Shown: positions 26,328 through 34,855, counted from the first letter of the stretch. The stretch is DNA of 35,975 nt from Chloroflexota bacterium (GCA_002721615.1 PBKW01000020.1:1-35975); one strand, 5' to 3'. The notes: generated by a model not told the origin, from the sequence alone. Numbers and translations are program-made.

Positions 26328-27224
26328 ATGGAAAAAAGAAAAACTAAACCTAACAAGATAAGATTTTCGAAATTACAAGGCGCGGGAAATGATTATATAG
26401 CTCTAGATGGAAGAGATTTGAGTTTAGATTTCGGTTTATTATCTAAAAATATGAGTAGACCACATTTTGGTGTTTTTAGTGATGGAATTGTTGTTGTAGA
26501 AGATTCAAAAATTTCAGATATAAAGATGAGAGTTTTTAATCCTGATGGATCAGAGGCAGAAATGAGCGGAAACGGAATAAGACTTTTTTCTAAATTTGTT
26601 CTTGACAATAAAATTGTCGAATTTGATCCCAAAGGACTTGAAGTTGAAACGTTGGGTGGTATTAGAACCGTATTTCCAAAGATGTTTAAAGGAAAAATGG
26701 TATCTGGAAAGGTAGCAATGGGTATTCCTAAATTTAAAAGCTCAGAGATACCTGTTTTACAGGATATATTATCTAATGATGAAAAAATATTCGATTATAT
26801 ATTAGATCTAGGAGACGAATCTATAAAAATTTCATGTGTAAATATAGGTAATCCTCATGCAGTTCACATTACTGATACTCCTGTGGAGGAGTTCGATTTA
26901 GAAAGAATTGGTCCTATCGTTGAAAATCATAAATTTTTTCCAAATAGAATTAATTTTGAAATAGTTAATGTGATATCTGAAAGTGAAATTAAAGCAAGAA
27001 TTTTTGAAAGAGGTGCAGGGGAGACACTTTCTTCTGGGACTGGTTCTTCAGCTTCTGCCATTATTTCTATGACTCATAATTTGGTGACCAAAGATGTAAA
27101 AGTAAATGTTCCAGGAGGATCTTTATTTATTTCTTGGAATCAAACAGATGAAGTTTATTTAGAAGGCCCTACTCAAGAGGTTTTTAAAGGAGAATGGTTG
27201 ATTAAAGACAATATTGAAATATAG
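26328..27224 (+). CDS. dapF: Diaminopimelate epimerase-like protein with Ser/Ser active site
   Basis: A 298-residue DapF-fold protein, which normally interconverts LL- and meso-diaminopimelate for lysine and cell wall synthesis. The family marks FSKLQGAGNDYIALDG, NPDGSEAEMSGNGIRLFSKF, NIGNPHAVH and ERGAGETLSSGTGSSASA are all present. Both catalytic cysteine positions are serine here: S80 (usual MCGNG) and S236 (usual ACGTG). It lies eight bases before dapL, so the pathway context is right. Either this is a serine variant of the epimerase or a different member of the proline-racemase/DapF fold. Family is sure; activity is open. Confidence 0.88.
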   Translation: MEKRKTKPNKIRFSKLQGAGNDYIALDGRDLSLDFGLLSKNMSRPHFGVFSDGIVVVEDSKISDIKMRVFNPDGSEAEMSGNGIRLFSKFVLDNKIVEFDPKGLEVETLGGIRTVFPKMFKGKMVSGKVAMGIPKFKSSEIPVLQDILSNDEKIFDYILDLGDESIKISCVNIGNPHAVHITDTPVEEFDLERIGPIVENHKFFPNRINFEIVNVISESEIKARIFERGAGETLSSGTGSSASAIISMTHNLVTKDVKVNVPGGSLFISWNQTDEVYLEGPTQEVFKGEWLIKDNIEI

Positions 27225-27232
27225 GAGAAAAC

Positions 27233-28396
27233 ATGAAGTTATCTAGTAGATTTGAAAAAATAGAACCATATTTGTTTGTAGGAATATCGAAAACTATTGC
27301 AGAAAAAAAAGCGCAAGGTATTGATGTGATATCTTTTGGAATTGGAGATCCTGACATTCCTACTCCTGAATTTATAATTGATTCTATGAAAGAAAATTCT
27401 AATGACCCTTTAAATCATAGATATCCTGAGTCCGAAGGTCTTCCTGAACTTAGAAGTTCAATAGTTGATTGGTATCAGAAAAGATTTAATGTTTCTTTAG
27501 ATAGTGAAAAAGAAGTAGTTAGTTTGATAGGAGCTAAAGAAGGTATTGGACATGCTTCTTTTTGCCTTATTGACTCAGGAGATATTTCTATAATTCCTGA
27601 TCCAGGATATCCGGTTTATGCTGCAGGATGTAATTTTGCTGGTGGAGAAGTATATAAAATTCCATTATTAGAAAAATTTGGATGGCTTCCTGAATTATCA
27701 AAAATTCCAGATCATATAAAAAAAAGAGCTAAAATTTTATGGTTGAACTATCCTAATAATCCTACAGGAGCTGTTGCTGATTTAGATTTTTTTAAAGAAG
27801 CAATTAAGTTTGGAAAAGAAAATGATATAGCAATTATGAATGATGCTTGTTATACAGAAGTTACTTTTGATAATTATACGGCTCCATCTATATTACAAAT
27901 ACCTGGAGCAAAAGAAATAGCTGTGGAATTTCATTCTTTTTCTAAAACTTTTAATATGACAGGATGGAGATTAGGTTTTGCAGTAGGAAATGAAAAATTA
28001 GTTCAATCTTTACTTACTGTTAAATCAAATTTAGATTCAGGTGTTCCTCAAGCAATTCAATATATGGGAATTGAAGCATTAAAAAGATCAGAAGAGTTTT
28101 TAGATATCAATAATGGTATTTATGAGAAAAGAAGAAATAAACTTGTAAAAGCTTTAAGAAAAATTGGATTAGAAGTTCCTACTCCTAAAGCTGGTTTATA
28201 TCTTTGGTGTAAAATTCCAAAAGAGTATACTTCTGCACAGTTTACTGAGTTATTATTAGAAAAATGTGATGTTGTTGTTACTCCAGGCACAGGTTATGGT
28301 TCATCTGGAGAAGGGTTTGTAAGGCTATCTTTGACTACACCTGATGATTTGGTTGATCAAGGAATAGAAAGAATTTCAAAATGGAATTTAATTTGA
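27233..28396 (+). CDS. dapL: LL-diaminopimelate aminotransferase DapL
   Basis: A 387-residue fold type I PLP aminotransferase that makes LL-diaminopimelate directly from tetrahydrodipicolinate, skipping acylated intermediates. Marks are FGIGDPDIPTP, RYPESEGLPELR, IPDPGYPVYAAG, NYPNNPTGA, and the PLP lysine K238 in FHSFSKTFNMTGWRLG. The IPDPGYPVY and FHSFSKT segments suit the DapL type, and the dapF neighbour supports this over aspartate or alanine aminotransferase. A GGAG site precedes the ATG. This route is found in Chloroflexota, among others. Confidence 0.9.
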   Translation: MKLSSRFEKIEPYLFVGISKTIAEKKAQGIDVISFGIGDPDIPTPEFIIDSMKENSNDPLNHRYPESEGLPELRSSIVDWYQKRFNVSLDSEKEVVSLIGAKEGIGHASFCLIDSGDISIIPDPGYPVYAAGCNFAGGEVYKIPLLEKFGWLPELSKIPDHIKKRAKILWLNYPNNPTGAVADLDFFKEAIKFGKENDIAIMNDACYTEVTFDNYTAPSILQIPGAKEIAVEFHSFSKTFNMTGWRLGFAVGNEKLVQSLLTVKSNLDSGVPQAIQYMGIEALKRSEEFLDINNGIYEKRRNKLVKALRKIGLEVPTPKAGLYLWCKIPKEYTSAQFTELLLEKCDVVVTPGTGYGSSGEGFVRLSLTTPDDLVDQGIERISKWNLI

Positions 28397-28418
28397 TATT
28401 AAGTCATAAAGTAAATAT

Positions 28419-29558
28419 ATGGCAATAAATACAGTTAAAAAAATCGAGAGAGCAATTATAGTTGCTGTTAAAGTAAGGGGAAATGGAAAATTTGAGGATT
28501 GGACTTTACAGCAAAGACTTGAAGAATTAATCAATTTAACTATATCAAGTGGAGCTGAAGTTGTTGAACAATTTGTCCAAATAATTAATAAAAATTCTTC
28601 AACATATATTGGCAAAGGGAAATTAAAACAATTATCACATCTTGTAAAAATTCATTCTATTGATGTTGTTATTTTTGATGATGAACTAGATCCTACTCAA
28701 CAAAGAAATATAGAGCAGATTTTGAATGTAAAAGTTATTGATAGGACTGCCTTAATATTAGATATTTTTGCATCAAGAGCTAAAACTAAAGAAGGTAAGC
28801 TACAAGTTAATTTAGCACAATCTGAGTATTTGTTGCCTAGATTAGCTGGTCAATGGTCTCATTTAGAAAGACTTGGAGGAGGAATTGGAACTAGAGGCCC
28901 AGGAGAATCTCAGATAGAAACTGATAGAAGATTAGTTCGGCAAAGAATAAATCAAATTCGTAAAGATTTGAAAAAAGTAAAAAACACTAGATCCTCACTT
29001 AGAAATAGGAGAATAAATAAAGCATTCAATGTTTCTTTAGTTGGTTACACTAATGCAGGAAAAACTGCAATTTTTAATTCTTTAACAACAAATTATTCTG
29101 TAAATCCATCTAATAGATTGTTTGCCACATTAGACACAAAAACCAAGCAATTTTATTTACCATCAACTTTCAATGCTACTTTAAGTGATACAGTAGGATT
29201 TGTGAATAAACTACCAACTGTTTTAGTAGCTGCATTCAGGGCTACATTAGAAGAATTATGTGATTCAGATTTATTGTTACATGTTGTAGATATATCTCAA
29301 CCAAATTTTATTTCTCAAATCAATGTAGTTAATGATGTTCTTGGAGAATTAGGAATAAATTTTTCTGAAAATATTTTAGTTTTAAATAAAATTGATAAAT
29401 TAACATCATCGTTAACAGATATTAGAGAAACAATATTACAATTAGTTGGAAAAGATATTCAAAATATATTTACATCAGCTTCTAAGAATCAAGGAATAGA
29501 TGATTTGAGAGAAACTATAAATAACCATGCTGAGAACTGGAAAACAAGGGTAGGGTAA
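28419..29558 (+). CDS. hflX: Ribosome-associated GTPase HflX
   Basis: A 379-residue GTPase that binds the 50S subunit and splits stalled or hibernating ribosomes. The N-terminal HflX domain contains [23 protein letters not shown] and the glycine-rich linker [23 protein letters not shown] (about 149-171). The G domain has G1 GYTNAGKTA (209-217), G3 DTVGF and G4 NKID. It ends with a short C-terminal part. Located near smpB and ssrA, it adds to a ribosome-quality-control group. A 72-base gap to ctpA follows. Confidence 0.95.
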   Translation: MAINTVKKIERAIIVAVKVRGNGKFEDWTLQQRLEELINLTISSGAEVVEQFVQIINKNSSTYIGKGKLKQLSHLVKIHSIDVVIFDDELDPTQQRNIEQILNVKVIDRTALILDIFASRAKTKEGKLQVNLAQSEYLLPRLAGQWSHLERLGGGIGTRGPGESQIETDRRLVRQRINQIRKDLKKVKNTRSSLRNRRINKAFNVSLVGYTNAGKTAIFNSLTTNYSVNPSNRLFATLDTKTKQFYLPSTFNATLSDTVGFVNKLPTVLVAAFRATLEELCDSDLLLHVVDISQPNFISQINVVNDVLGELGINFSENILVLNKIDKLTSSLTDIRETILQLVGKDIQNIFTSASKNQGIDDLRETINNHAENWKTRVG

Positions 29559-29630
29559 AATAAACATGTAATGTCGCACTATATATGTTATGTAAACTAA
29601 TAAGGTTATATTTAAACAAAGAGGTGAATT

Positions 29631-30857
29631 ATGAAGAAGAAAATCAATAATTTTTATATAAAATATTTCGTAATACTTATATCTATTTTTATTATTTCCT
29701 GTTCTTCAGGTGATATTAATAATCCCGAACCAATTCCTGAAATAGATATTTCTGAAGTTACCTTAACAGAACCTCCAGCTAATTTATCTAAAGAATTACA
29801 AATTATTTGGGATACATATCAATATCTACTTCAAGATCATGTTGATCAAAAAAACTTAGAATTAGATTCACTAGCTGAAGGAGCAGTTATAGGTATCTTT
29901 GAAAATCTTAATGACCAACATTCTGGATATATTTCTCCTGAACGTTTTGCTCTCCAACAATCTGGCTTTGAAGGTAAATTCGAAGGAATTGGTGCCACTG
30001 TACAACAAACAAAGGATGGTAGAAGAGTTGTAATTGTTGCTCCAATTGATGGTTCTCCTGCTGAAGAAGCAGGAATTAAGGCTGGTGATATAATCCTTGC
30101 TGTTGATGGAGTTGATACCGATGGCTGGACTGTAATGGAAGCTGTTAATAAAATAAGAGGGAAAGGAGGTTCACCTGTTATTCTTACAATACAAAGAATA
30201 GGTGAATCCCTACCTCTAGATATAAAAATTATTAGAGGTGAAATAAAATTACCTAGTGTAAGATCTACTCAACTAAAAGAAGCTCCTTATGCTCATATAC
30301 GTGTTTCATCTTTTACTAAGGAAACTCATACTGAATTAAAAAATGTAATGAAAAATCTTGATAAAAATAATCAAGGGATTATCCTTGATTTAAGAAGAAA
30401 TCCTGGTGGTTTAGTAACTTCTGTTGTTGACATAGCTAGTGAATTTTTAAAGGAAGGCTCAATGGTCATGTACGAGATTAAAGGAAATGGACAAAGAAAA
30501 AATTGGTTAGTTAAATCTAAAGGAAAATACACTAATATTCCAATGGTAGTTTTAGTTAATGAATATAGTGCGAGTGGTAGCGAAGTATTGTCAGGAGCTC
30601 TACAAGATCATAATAGAGCCGTTGTGATTGGAACAACTACATTTGGAAAAGGAAGTGTAGGGATTCAAAGAAGATTAAGTAATGGAGGAGGAATTTTTTA
30701 TACAGTGGCTCGTTGGTATACGCCATTAGGTAGATTGATTGAAAATGTTGGTTTAGAACCTGATGTGATTCAAAAACAACCTGGAAATGAGACTGACGAT
30801 TTGCAACTAGATGCTGCAATTACTCAACTTAATTTTCAAATAGATGGTGAATCTTAA
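29631..30857 (+). CDS. ctpA: Carboxyl-terminal processing protease CtpA (S41), lipoprotein
   Basis: A 408-residue serine protease of family S41. The N-terminus is a lipoprotein signal with a hydrophobic core (12-22) and lipobox IISC (C24), so it is anchored on the outer face of the membrane. A PDZ domain (about 115-190, with GSPAEEAGIKAGDIILAVDG) precedes the S41 catalytic domain: LDLRRNPGG, the serine S315 in SASGSE and the lysine K340 in FGKGS. A good GAGGTG site precedes the ATG. It sits before smpB and ssrA; tail-specific proteases of this family can degrade ssrA-tagged proteins in some bacteria, an inferred link here. Confidence 0.94.
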   Translation: MKKKINNFYIKYFVILISIFIISCSSGDINNPEPIPEIDISEVTLTEPPANLSKELQIIWDTYQYLLQDHVDQKNLELDSLAEGAVIGIFENLNDQHSGYISPERFALQQSGFEGKFEGIGATVQQTKDGRRVVIVAPIDGSPAEEAGIKAGDIILAVDGVDTDGWTVMEAVNKIRGKGGSPVILTIQRIGESLPLDIKIIRGEIKLPSVRSTQLKEAPYAHIRVSSFTKETHTELKNVMKNLDKNNQGIILDLRRNPGGLVTSVVDIASEFLKEGSMVMYEIKGNGQRKNWLVKSKGKYTNIPMVVLVNEYSASGSEVLSGALQDHNRAVVIGTTTFGKGSVGIQRRLSNGGGIFYTVARWYTPLGRLIENVGLEPDVIQKQPGNETDDLQLDAAITQLNFQIDGES

Positions 30858-30860
30858 TAC

Positions 30861-30873
30861 GAGGTAACAAATT
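30861..30873 (+). promoter_or_regulatory. Ribosome binding site and ATT start codon of smpB
   Basis: GAGG (30861-30864) lies six bases before ATT 30871, an ideal distance. An in-frame TAA at 30865-30867 rules out any earlier start, and no in-frame ATG, GTG or TTG occurs before the conserved SmpB core. This decides the unusual start. Confidence 0.7.
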
Positions 30874-31314
30874 ACTACTAATCGTAAAGTAAAATATAAT
30901 TTTGACATAATTGAAACACTTGAAGCTGGAATAGTTTTAAAAGGAACTGAGGTAAGATCTTTAAGGAATGGAAGTGTTAATATATCTCAAGCTTTTTGTA
31001 AGATTATTAAAGGAGAAATATGGTTAATAAATTCTCAAATTTCTCATTATCCATTTGCTGGAATTTCATTACAACATAACACCACTAGAGACAGGAAATT
31101 ACTACTAAACAAAAAAGAGATCAGAAGATGGAATCTAGATGTGGATAGAAAAAGATTATCTATAGTGCCTACTAAAATATTTTTCTCAAAAAGATTAGTA
31201 AAAATTGAAATTGCTTTAGTTCGAGGTAAAAGAAAATATGATAGAAGACAATCTATAAAAAATAAGGAAGCAGAAATAGAAATTAAAAGATCATTAAAAA
31301 GATCAATGTTTTAA
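30871..31314 (+). CDS. smpB: SsrA-binding protein SmpB (ATT start)
   Basis: A 147-residue SmpB, partner of tmRNA in rescuing stalled ribosomes. The first residues TTNRKVKYNFDIIETLEAGIVLKG are those of the family, followed by GTEVRSLRNGSVNISQAF, TRDRKLLLNKKEI, the ALVRGKRKYDRRQSI loop and a basic C-terminal helix that enters the mRNA channel. No ATG, GTG or TTG lies in frame before the conserved region; the start is ATT 30871 with GAGG six bases upstream. It begins 13 bases after ctpA, and the tmRNA gene follows 36 bases after its stop, the expected pair. Confidence 0.93.
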   Translation: MTTNRKVKYNFDIIETLEAGIVLKGTEVRSLRNGSVNISQAFCKIIKGEIWLINSQISHYPFAGISLQHNTTRDRKLLLNKKEIRRWNLDVDRKRLSIVPTKIFFSKRLVKIEIALVRGKRKYDRRQSIKNKEAEIEIKRSLKRSMF

Positions 31315-31332
31315 ATTTATTTATTTTTTGGT

Positions 31333-31338
31333 TATACT
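31333..31338 (+). promoter_or_regulatory. Possible -10 box for ssrA
   Basis: TATACT lies 12 bases before the mature tmRNA 5' end in the 36-base gap after smpB. No good -35 is seen. The short remaining leader would be removed by RNase P. Co-transcription with smpB is an alternative. Confidence 0.3.
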
Positions 31339-31350
31339 AATCGTGTTCTT

Positions 31351-31700
31351 GGGGACGCGTGGTTTTGACAGAAGAAGCCTGTGGTTTAATTGCGAATCGA
31401 GATTCCATCTACCTCGTAAACGGTGGAAAAACATAAACGACGAAAAACAAGTCGCTTTAGCTGCAGTTTAAGTAGCTAACATCTTCTAATGCTTATCCTT
31501 AGAAAGCACTAGAAAGATGCCGAAAATCTAAGGTGCATTAAATGAATTTGGTGACATTTAATAAAGTTTAATTCCAAAAACTTAAATCATGTTATTTGTC
31601 ATTGAGTATGTGATTTAAGATAAATTCAATGACTATATTCGTAGAAGTTAAATTATGACTTTTTTTGGACGGGGAGTTCGACTCTCCCCCGTCTCCACCA
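31351..31700 (+). ncRNA. ssrA: Transfer-messenger RNA (tmRNA, one-piece)
   Basis: A 350-base tmRNA. The 5' GGGGACG pairs with 3' CGTCTCC, followed by A73 and an encoded CCA; the third pair is G3-U70, the identity mark for alanyl-tRNA synthetase. The T arm GGGGAGTTCGACTCTCCCC is near the 3' end. The tag frame aligns with the E. coli tag AAC GAC GAA: it reads (ATA) AAC GAC GAA AAA CAA GTC GCT TTA GCT GCA GTT then TAA (31433-31471), giving NDEKQVALAAV. The codon in the resume position is ATA, not the usual GCN, and the tag ends in AAV. The 3' end lies two bases from the rhomboid stop on the other strand. Confidence 0.95.
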
Positions 31701-31702
31701 TA

Positions 31703-32479
31703 CTAATTTGTCAATAATCTAATATAAAAATTTTGACTAATCCAGTTAATAGAAACATAAAATAATATAATTGTGATAATTATTAATACATACCATGTAG
31801 ATTGGGATTTAGGAATAGATTTCTTTTTTTCTACAAAAGTGGGTATTTCTGATGATATTGATACTATTTCGCTAGTTATTTTTGGAGATAATATCCATCC
31901 AATTATTAAACCACTAAATAATCCACCTGCGTGAGCAAAGTTATCTACTCCGTCAATTGTAAATCCAAAAATGAGATTAATAAAAATAAGTAAAATGATT
32001 CCAGTTAAAGTTTGTCTTCCATATTCTCCTAATGATTCCCTATTAGAAATTAAATATGATGCATATGCGGCTATTATTCCAAAAAGTGCACCACTAGCAC
32101 CCGCCCCTAGTGCAAAACTATAAAAATAACTTGCTATATTTCCCCATATTCCTGAAAAAATATAAATAGTGAGATAAGATTTTTTGCCAAATAAAGTTTC
32201 TGCATATCTTCCAAAAATGAATAGTCCAATTGAATTTGTTAATAAATGATAAAAACCTATATGTAAAAAAATGGGAGTAAGTAATCTCCAATATTCTCCT
32301 CCTGTTATAAGAATTCCCTCTTTAGCTCCAAATTTTATTAAGGTCATTGGATTTTGTGATCCTCCATTAATTTCCATAAGGATCCACAAAATAAGATTTA
32401 ATAATAACAATATCCAAGTAATGGGGTAATTATTAATTTCTTTTTTGTATTGATAAGAATTAAATTTAGGAATGGTCAT
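31703..32479 (-). CDS. Rhomboid-family intramembrane serine protease
   Basis: A 258-residue membrane protein with about seven helices. The catalytic serine lies in GAGASGALFG (S129) and the histidine in NFAHAGG (H183); the HLLTN stretch (78-82) is the usual oxyanion/loop part. A GYLxWR-like EYWRLLTPIFLH segment precedes it. All catalytic residues are intact, so it should cut membrane proteins within the bilayer. Its start overlaps the end of the upstream SDR gene by 14 bases, and its stop is two bases from tmRNA. Targets are unknown. Confidence 0.9.
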   Translation of the reverse strand: MTIPKFNSYQYKKEINNYPITWILLLLNLILWILMEINGGSQNPMTLIKFGAKEGILITGGEYWRLLTPIFLHIGFYHLLTNSIGLFIFGRYAETLFGKKSYLTIYIFSGIWGNIASYFYSFALGAGASGALFGIIAAYASYLISNRESLGEYGRQTLTGIILLIFINLIFGFTIDGVDNFAHAGGLFSGLIIGWILSPKITSEIVSISSEIPTFVEKKKSIPKSQSTWYVLIIITIILFYVSINWISQNFYIRLLTN

Positions 32480-33227
32480 TTGTTTTTCTATTCCAAAGTT
32501 CCTCGAAATCCTTAGTAGGCTTCCAACCTAAAATATTTTTAGCTTTTTTATTTGAAAATTTATTGTGAGGTAGATTTGAATTGATAAAATAATTTTCACT
32601 TCTAGATGGTAATTTATTTAAGTTAATTTCTAGAGCTAACTTTATTGCATTAGCAGCATCTGTCCAGGTAACACTGAATGGAGCTGGATCTGTTCCTAAT
32701 GGTTGTGGGTTTTTCTCTGCCGCTCGGATGTAGTTTTCATCATAAAAAATATAAAAAAGTAAGGTTTGTAAATAAATAAATTTATTTTTTCTAGTGAACT
32801 GATAACAAATTTCTTGACCTAAAGATTTACTCAATGCATATAAATTTACACCGGGTTGTGGAGGCATATCTGGATTAAGTTCAAAGTCAAAATCTTCATA
32901 TGTGGGACCAGCAATTTGAAAATGAGGACCTGTATTAATAATTCGGGTAATTTTATGAGTTTCAGCGGCTAACATCATATTATAGTTTCCTAATGTATTT
33001 ACATCGAATGCTAACTTTCTATCAGCTCTTAATACAGATAAATTAATTATTGCATCTACGCCTTCAGATATTTTTAGAACCTCTTTAGTATTAGAAATAT
33101 CAATTTTTTGAAAATTTCTATTGGTAGAAATTTTTTCTAAGTCAGTTTCTATTATTTCATGATGGGACAAAGCTTTTGATACCCAAGGACCAAGCATTCC
33201 ATTAGCTCCTAATATTAATACTTTCAT
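32466..33227 (-). CDS. NAD-dependent epimerase/dehydratase (extended SDR)
   Basis: A 253-residue extended SDR with the Rossmann motif GANGMLG (7-13), the NLS segment after DAIINLS, INTGPHF at the serine/threonine position and the catalytic pair Y130-K134 (LYALSKSLG). The C-terminal tail NILGWKPTKDFEELW is like that of sugar-nucleotide epimerases and reductases. It is short for the family (usually near 300). It is followed by rhomboid (14-base overlap) and preceded by a second SDR (4-base overlap). The substrate is unknown; the neighbour and pair arrangement suggests joint work on a sugar or isoprenoid substrate, with low certainty. Confidence 0.8.
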   Translation of the reverse strand: MKVLILGANGMLGPWVSKALSHHEIIETDLEKISTNRNFQKIDISNTKEVLKISEGVDAIINLSVLRADRKLAFDVNTLGNYNMMLAAETHKITRIINTGPHFQIAGPTYEDFDFELNPDMPPQPGVNLYALSKSLGQEICYQFTRKNKFIYLQTLLFYIFYDENYIRAAEKNPQPLGTDPAPFSVTWTDAANAIKLALEINLNKLPSRSENYFINSNLPHNKFSNKKAKNILGWKPTKDFEELWNRKTNDHS

Positions 33228-33967
33228 ATTTTTGAAACTCCTGGTTTTGGATTATAAAAAGGTTCATTTATGGGTTTCCTATTATCTATAGGTACACCTA
33301 AAATTGAATTTGTTTTATTTGTAAGAAATTTTTTTGTTTTTAAATCAGATTGTAAATGATATATTTCCCATTTTTTATAATTTTTTAATGAAATTATTCT
33401 TTCTAAGGACAGAAATATTTCATTAATTTTTACAGAAGAATTAAATTTATTAGCTTCATCAGAATTATTATATTTTATAGGATATCCTAGTCTTAAAAGT
33501 GAGATATTTATAGGAAAAGTTCTAGCAAATTCTTTAAAGATAATTTCTGTTAAATGGGCAGATAATAATGATATGTCTGTCTTAGGGGTAGATTTCCATG
33601 TTTCAGTAACAGTATTTGTGTCATCATAAGATTTGATAAGTTCTAAAGAACTAAGAAGAATAAATTTTGATATTCCTGTTTCAATAGCTGCTGAAAGCAA
33701 ATTATATGTTTTTTGAATATGTGAGTTTAAATCTGATGGTGAAATATTATTCTCTATAAAGCCTTGATATATTACTAAATCAATATCTTTAAGAATTTGA
33801 TTAGTTTTTATACTAGCATCCAAAGATGTGAATTTGATTCCCTTTAATTCCGTGAATGAATTCTTTTTTGAAGCATCTTCAATAAATTTAATATTATGAT
33901 TTTCTAATAGATGATTCCCAATTCTTTGAGATAATTTATTATGAGCGTTTGTTATGAAAATGTTCAT
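33224..33967 (-). CDS. Degenerate SDR-like protein
   Basis: A 247-residue protein with the order of an extended SDR: an N-terminal beta-alpha-beta (MNIFITNAHNKLSQRI), the DLVIYQGF segment at the NAA position, FILLSSLELI at the serine position, then a C-terminal half like its neighbour. The glycine motif is lost (THNK in place of GxxG) and the tyrosine-lysine pair is missing (SAHLTEI at that place), so it is unlikely to be an active dehydrogenase with normal NAD binding. It overlaps the intact SDR by 4 bases. It may be a regulatory or complex partner, or a decaying copy. I do not recognise a closer family. Confidence 0.65.
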   Translation of the reverse strand: MNIFITNAHNKLSQRIGNHLLENHNIKFIEDASKKNSFTELKGIKFTSLDASIKTNQILKDIDLVIYQGFIENNISPSDLNSHIQKTYNLLSAAIETGISKFILLSSLELIKSYDDTNTVTETWKSTPKTDISLLSAHLTEIIFKEFARTFPINISLLRLGYPIKYNNSDEANKFNSSVKINEIFLSLERIISLKNYKKWEIYHLQSDLKTKKFLTNKTNSILGVPIDNRKPINEPFYNPKPGVSKI

Positions 33968-33985
33968 TTTTATAAGAGTAGATAC

Positions 33986-34855
33986 TTAATTATCTGGTAC
34001 ACATAATTCTATATTTGGTTTTTTATCTATTATTTCTGATTCTTTCGCGAATTGGAATAATTTATTTAAAGCATCTAGTCCTTCTTGTCCCATATTTAAA
34101 GTATCATTATTTACATACATTCTTACAAATTTTCTACCTTTATTTTTCTCTATTCCTCTTCCGAAACTAAGTGCATATTCTAATGCTTTATCTTCATTCT
34201 CAATAGCGTATTTTATACTTTTATAAAACGCAGTAGTAATTTCTTTTCTATGTTTCGGAGAGAACTTTTTATGGACTAAATCCAATCCTAGTGGTATAGG
34301 AAGACCTGTTTTTTCAAACCATCTTTCTCCTAAATCTAGAATTTTGTTTAATCCATATTCTTGAAAAGTTACTTGACCTTCATGTAATAATATTCCCGCA
34401 TCAGTTGAACCAGATTTAATGCTATTAATTACATCATCAAAATGCATAAAAACAGGTTCAATATTTTGGTGAATAAAAATCTGAAAAAGTAAATATGATG
34501 TTGTGTATTCTCCTGGGATAGCTATCTTTAATCCAGATAATTTTTTTTCATTAATTTTTTTCTCTGAAACTAATATAGGACCATAGTTTCTTCCTACAGA
34601 AGAACCACATGACATTATTTGGTAATTATTAGAAACTTTTGGGTAATGAGCTGCGGAAATCGCAGTTACTTCTAATTTTCCTGATGTTGCTCTTTTGTTT
34701 AATGATTCTATATCATCCATGAGGTGATTGACCTTAAAAGTTGTTGTGATTTTATTTTTTGCCAAGCCATAAAACATAAATGCATCATCAGCATCAGGAC
34801 TATGACCAAAAGTGATATTTAAATCCTTGAGATTTTTTATTTTATATTTATCCAA
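33986..34855 (-). CDS. MqnD-like menaquinone biosynthesis protein (MqnA/MqnD family)
   Basis: A 289-residue periplasmic-binding-protein-fold enzyme without signal peptide. The N-terminal ITFGHSPDADDAFMFYGLA (14-32) is the MqnD-like start (usually FSPCPNDTFIF), followed by ISAAHYPKVSNNYQIM, CGSSVGRNYGPILVS, IPGEYTTSYLLFQI, and DAGILLHEGQVTF. MqnD forms 1,4-dihydroxy-6-naphthoate in the futalosine route to menaquinone. Its start overlaps the end of mqnC by eight bases, which supports this pathway. The change of CPND to DADD at the start leaves some doubt between MqnD, MqnA and an undefined relative. Confidence 0.8.
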   Translation of the reverse strand: MDKYKIKNLKDLNITFGHSPDADDAFMFYGLAKNKITTTFKVNHLMDDIESLNKRATSGKLEVTAISAAHYPKVSNNYQIMSCGSSVGRNYGPILVSEKKINEKKLSGLKIAIPGEYTTSYLLFQIFIHQNIEPVFMHFDDVINSIKSGSTDAGILLHEGQVTFQEYGLNKILDLGERWFEKTGLPIPLGLDLVHKKFSPKHRKEITTAFYKSIKYAIENEDKALEYALSFGRGIEKNKGRKFVRMYVNNDTLNMGQEGLDALNKLFQFAKESEIIDKKPNIELCVPDN

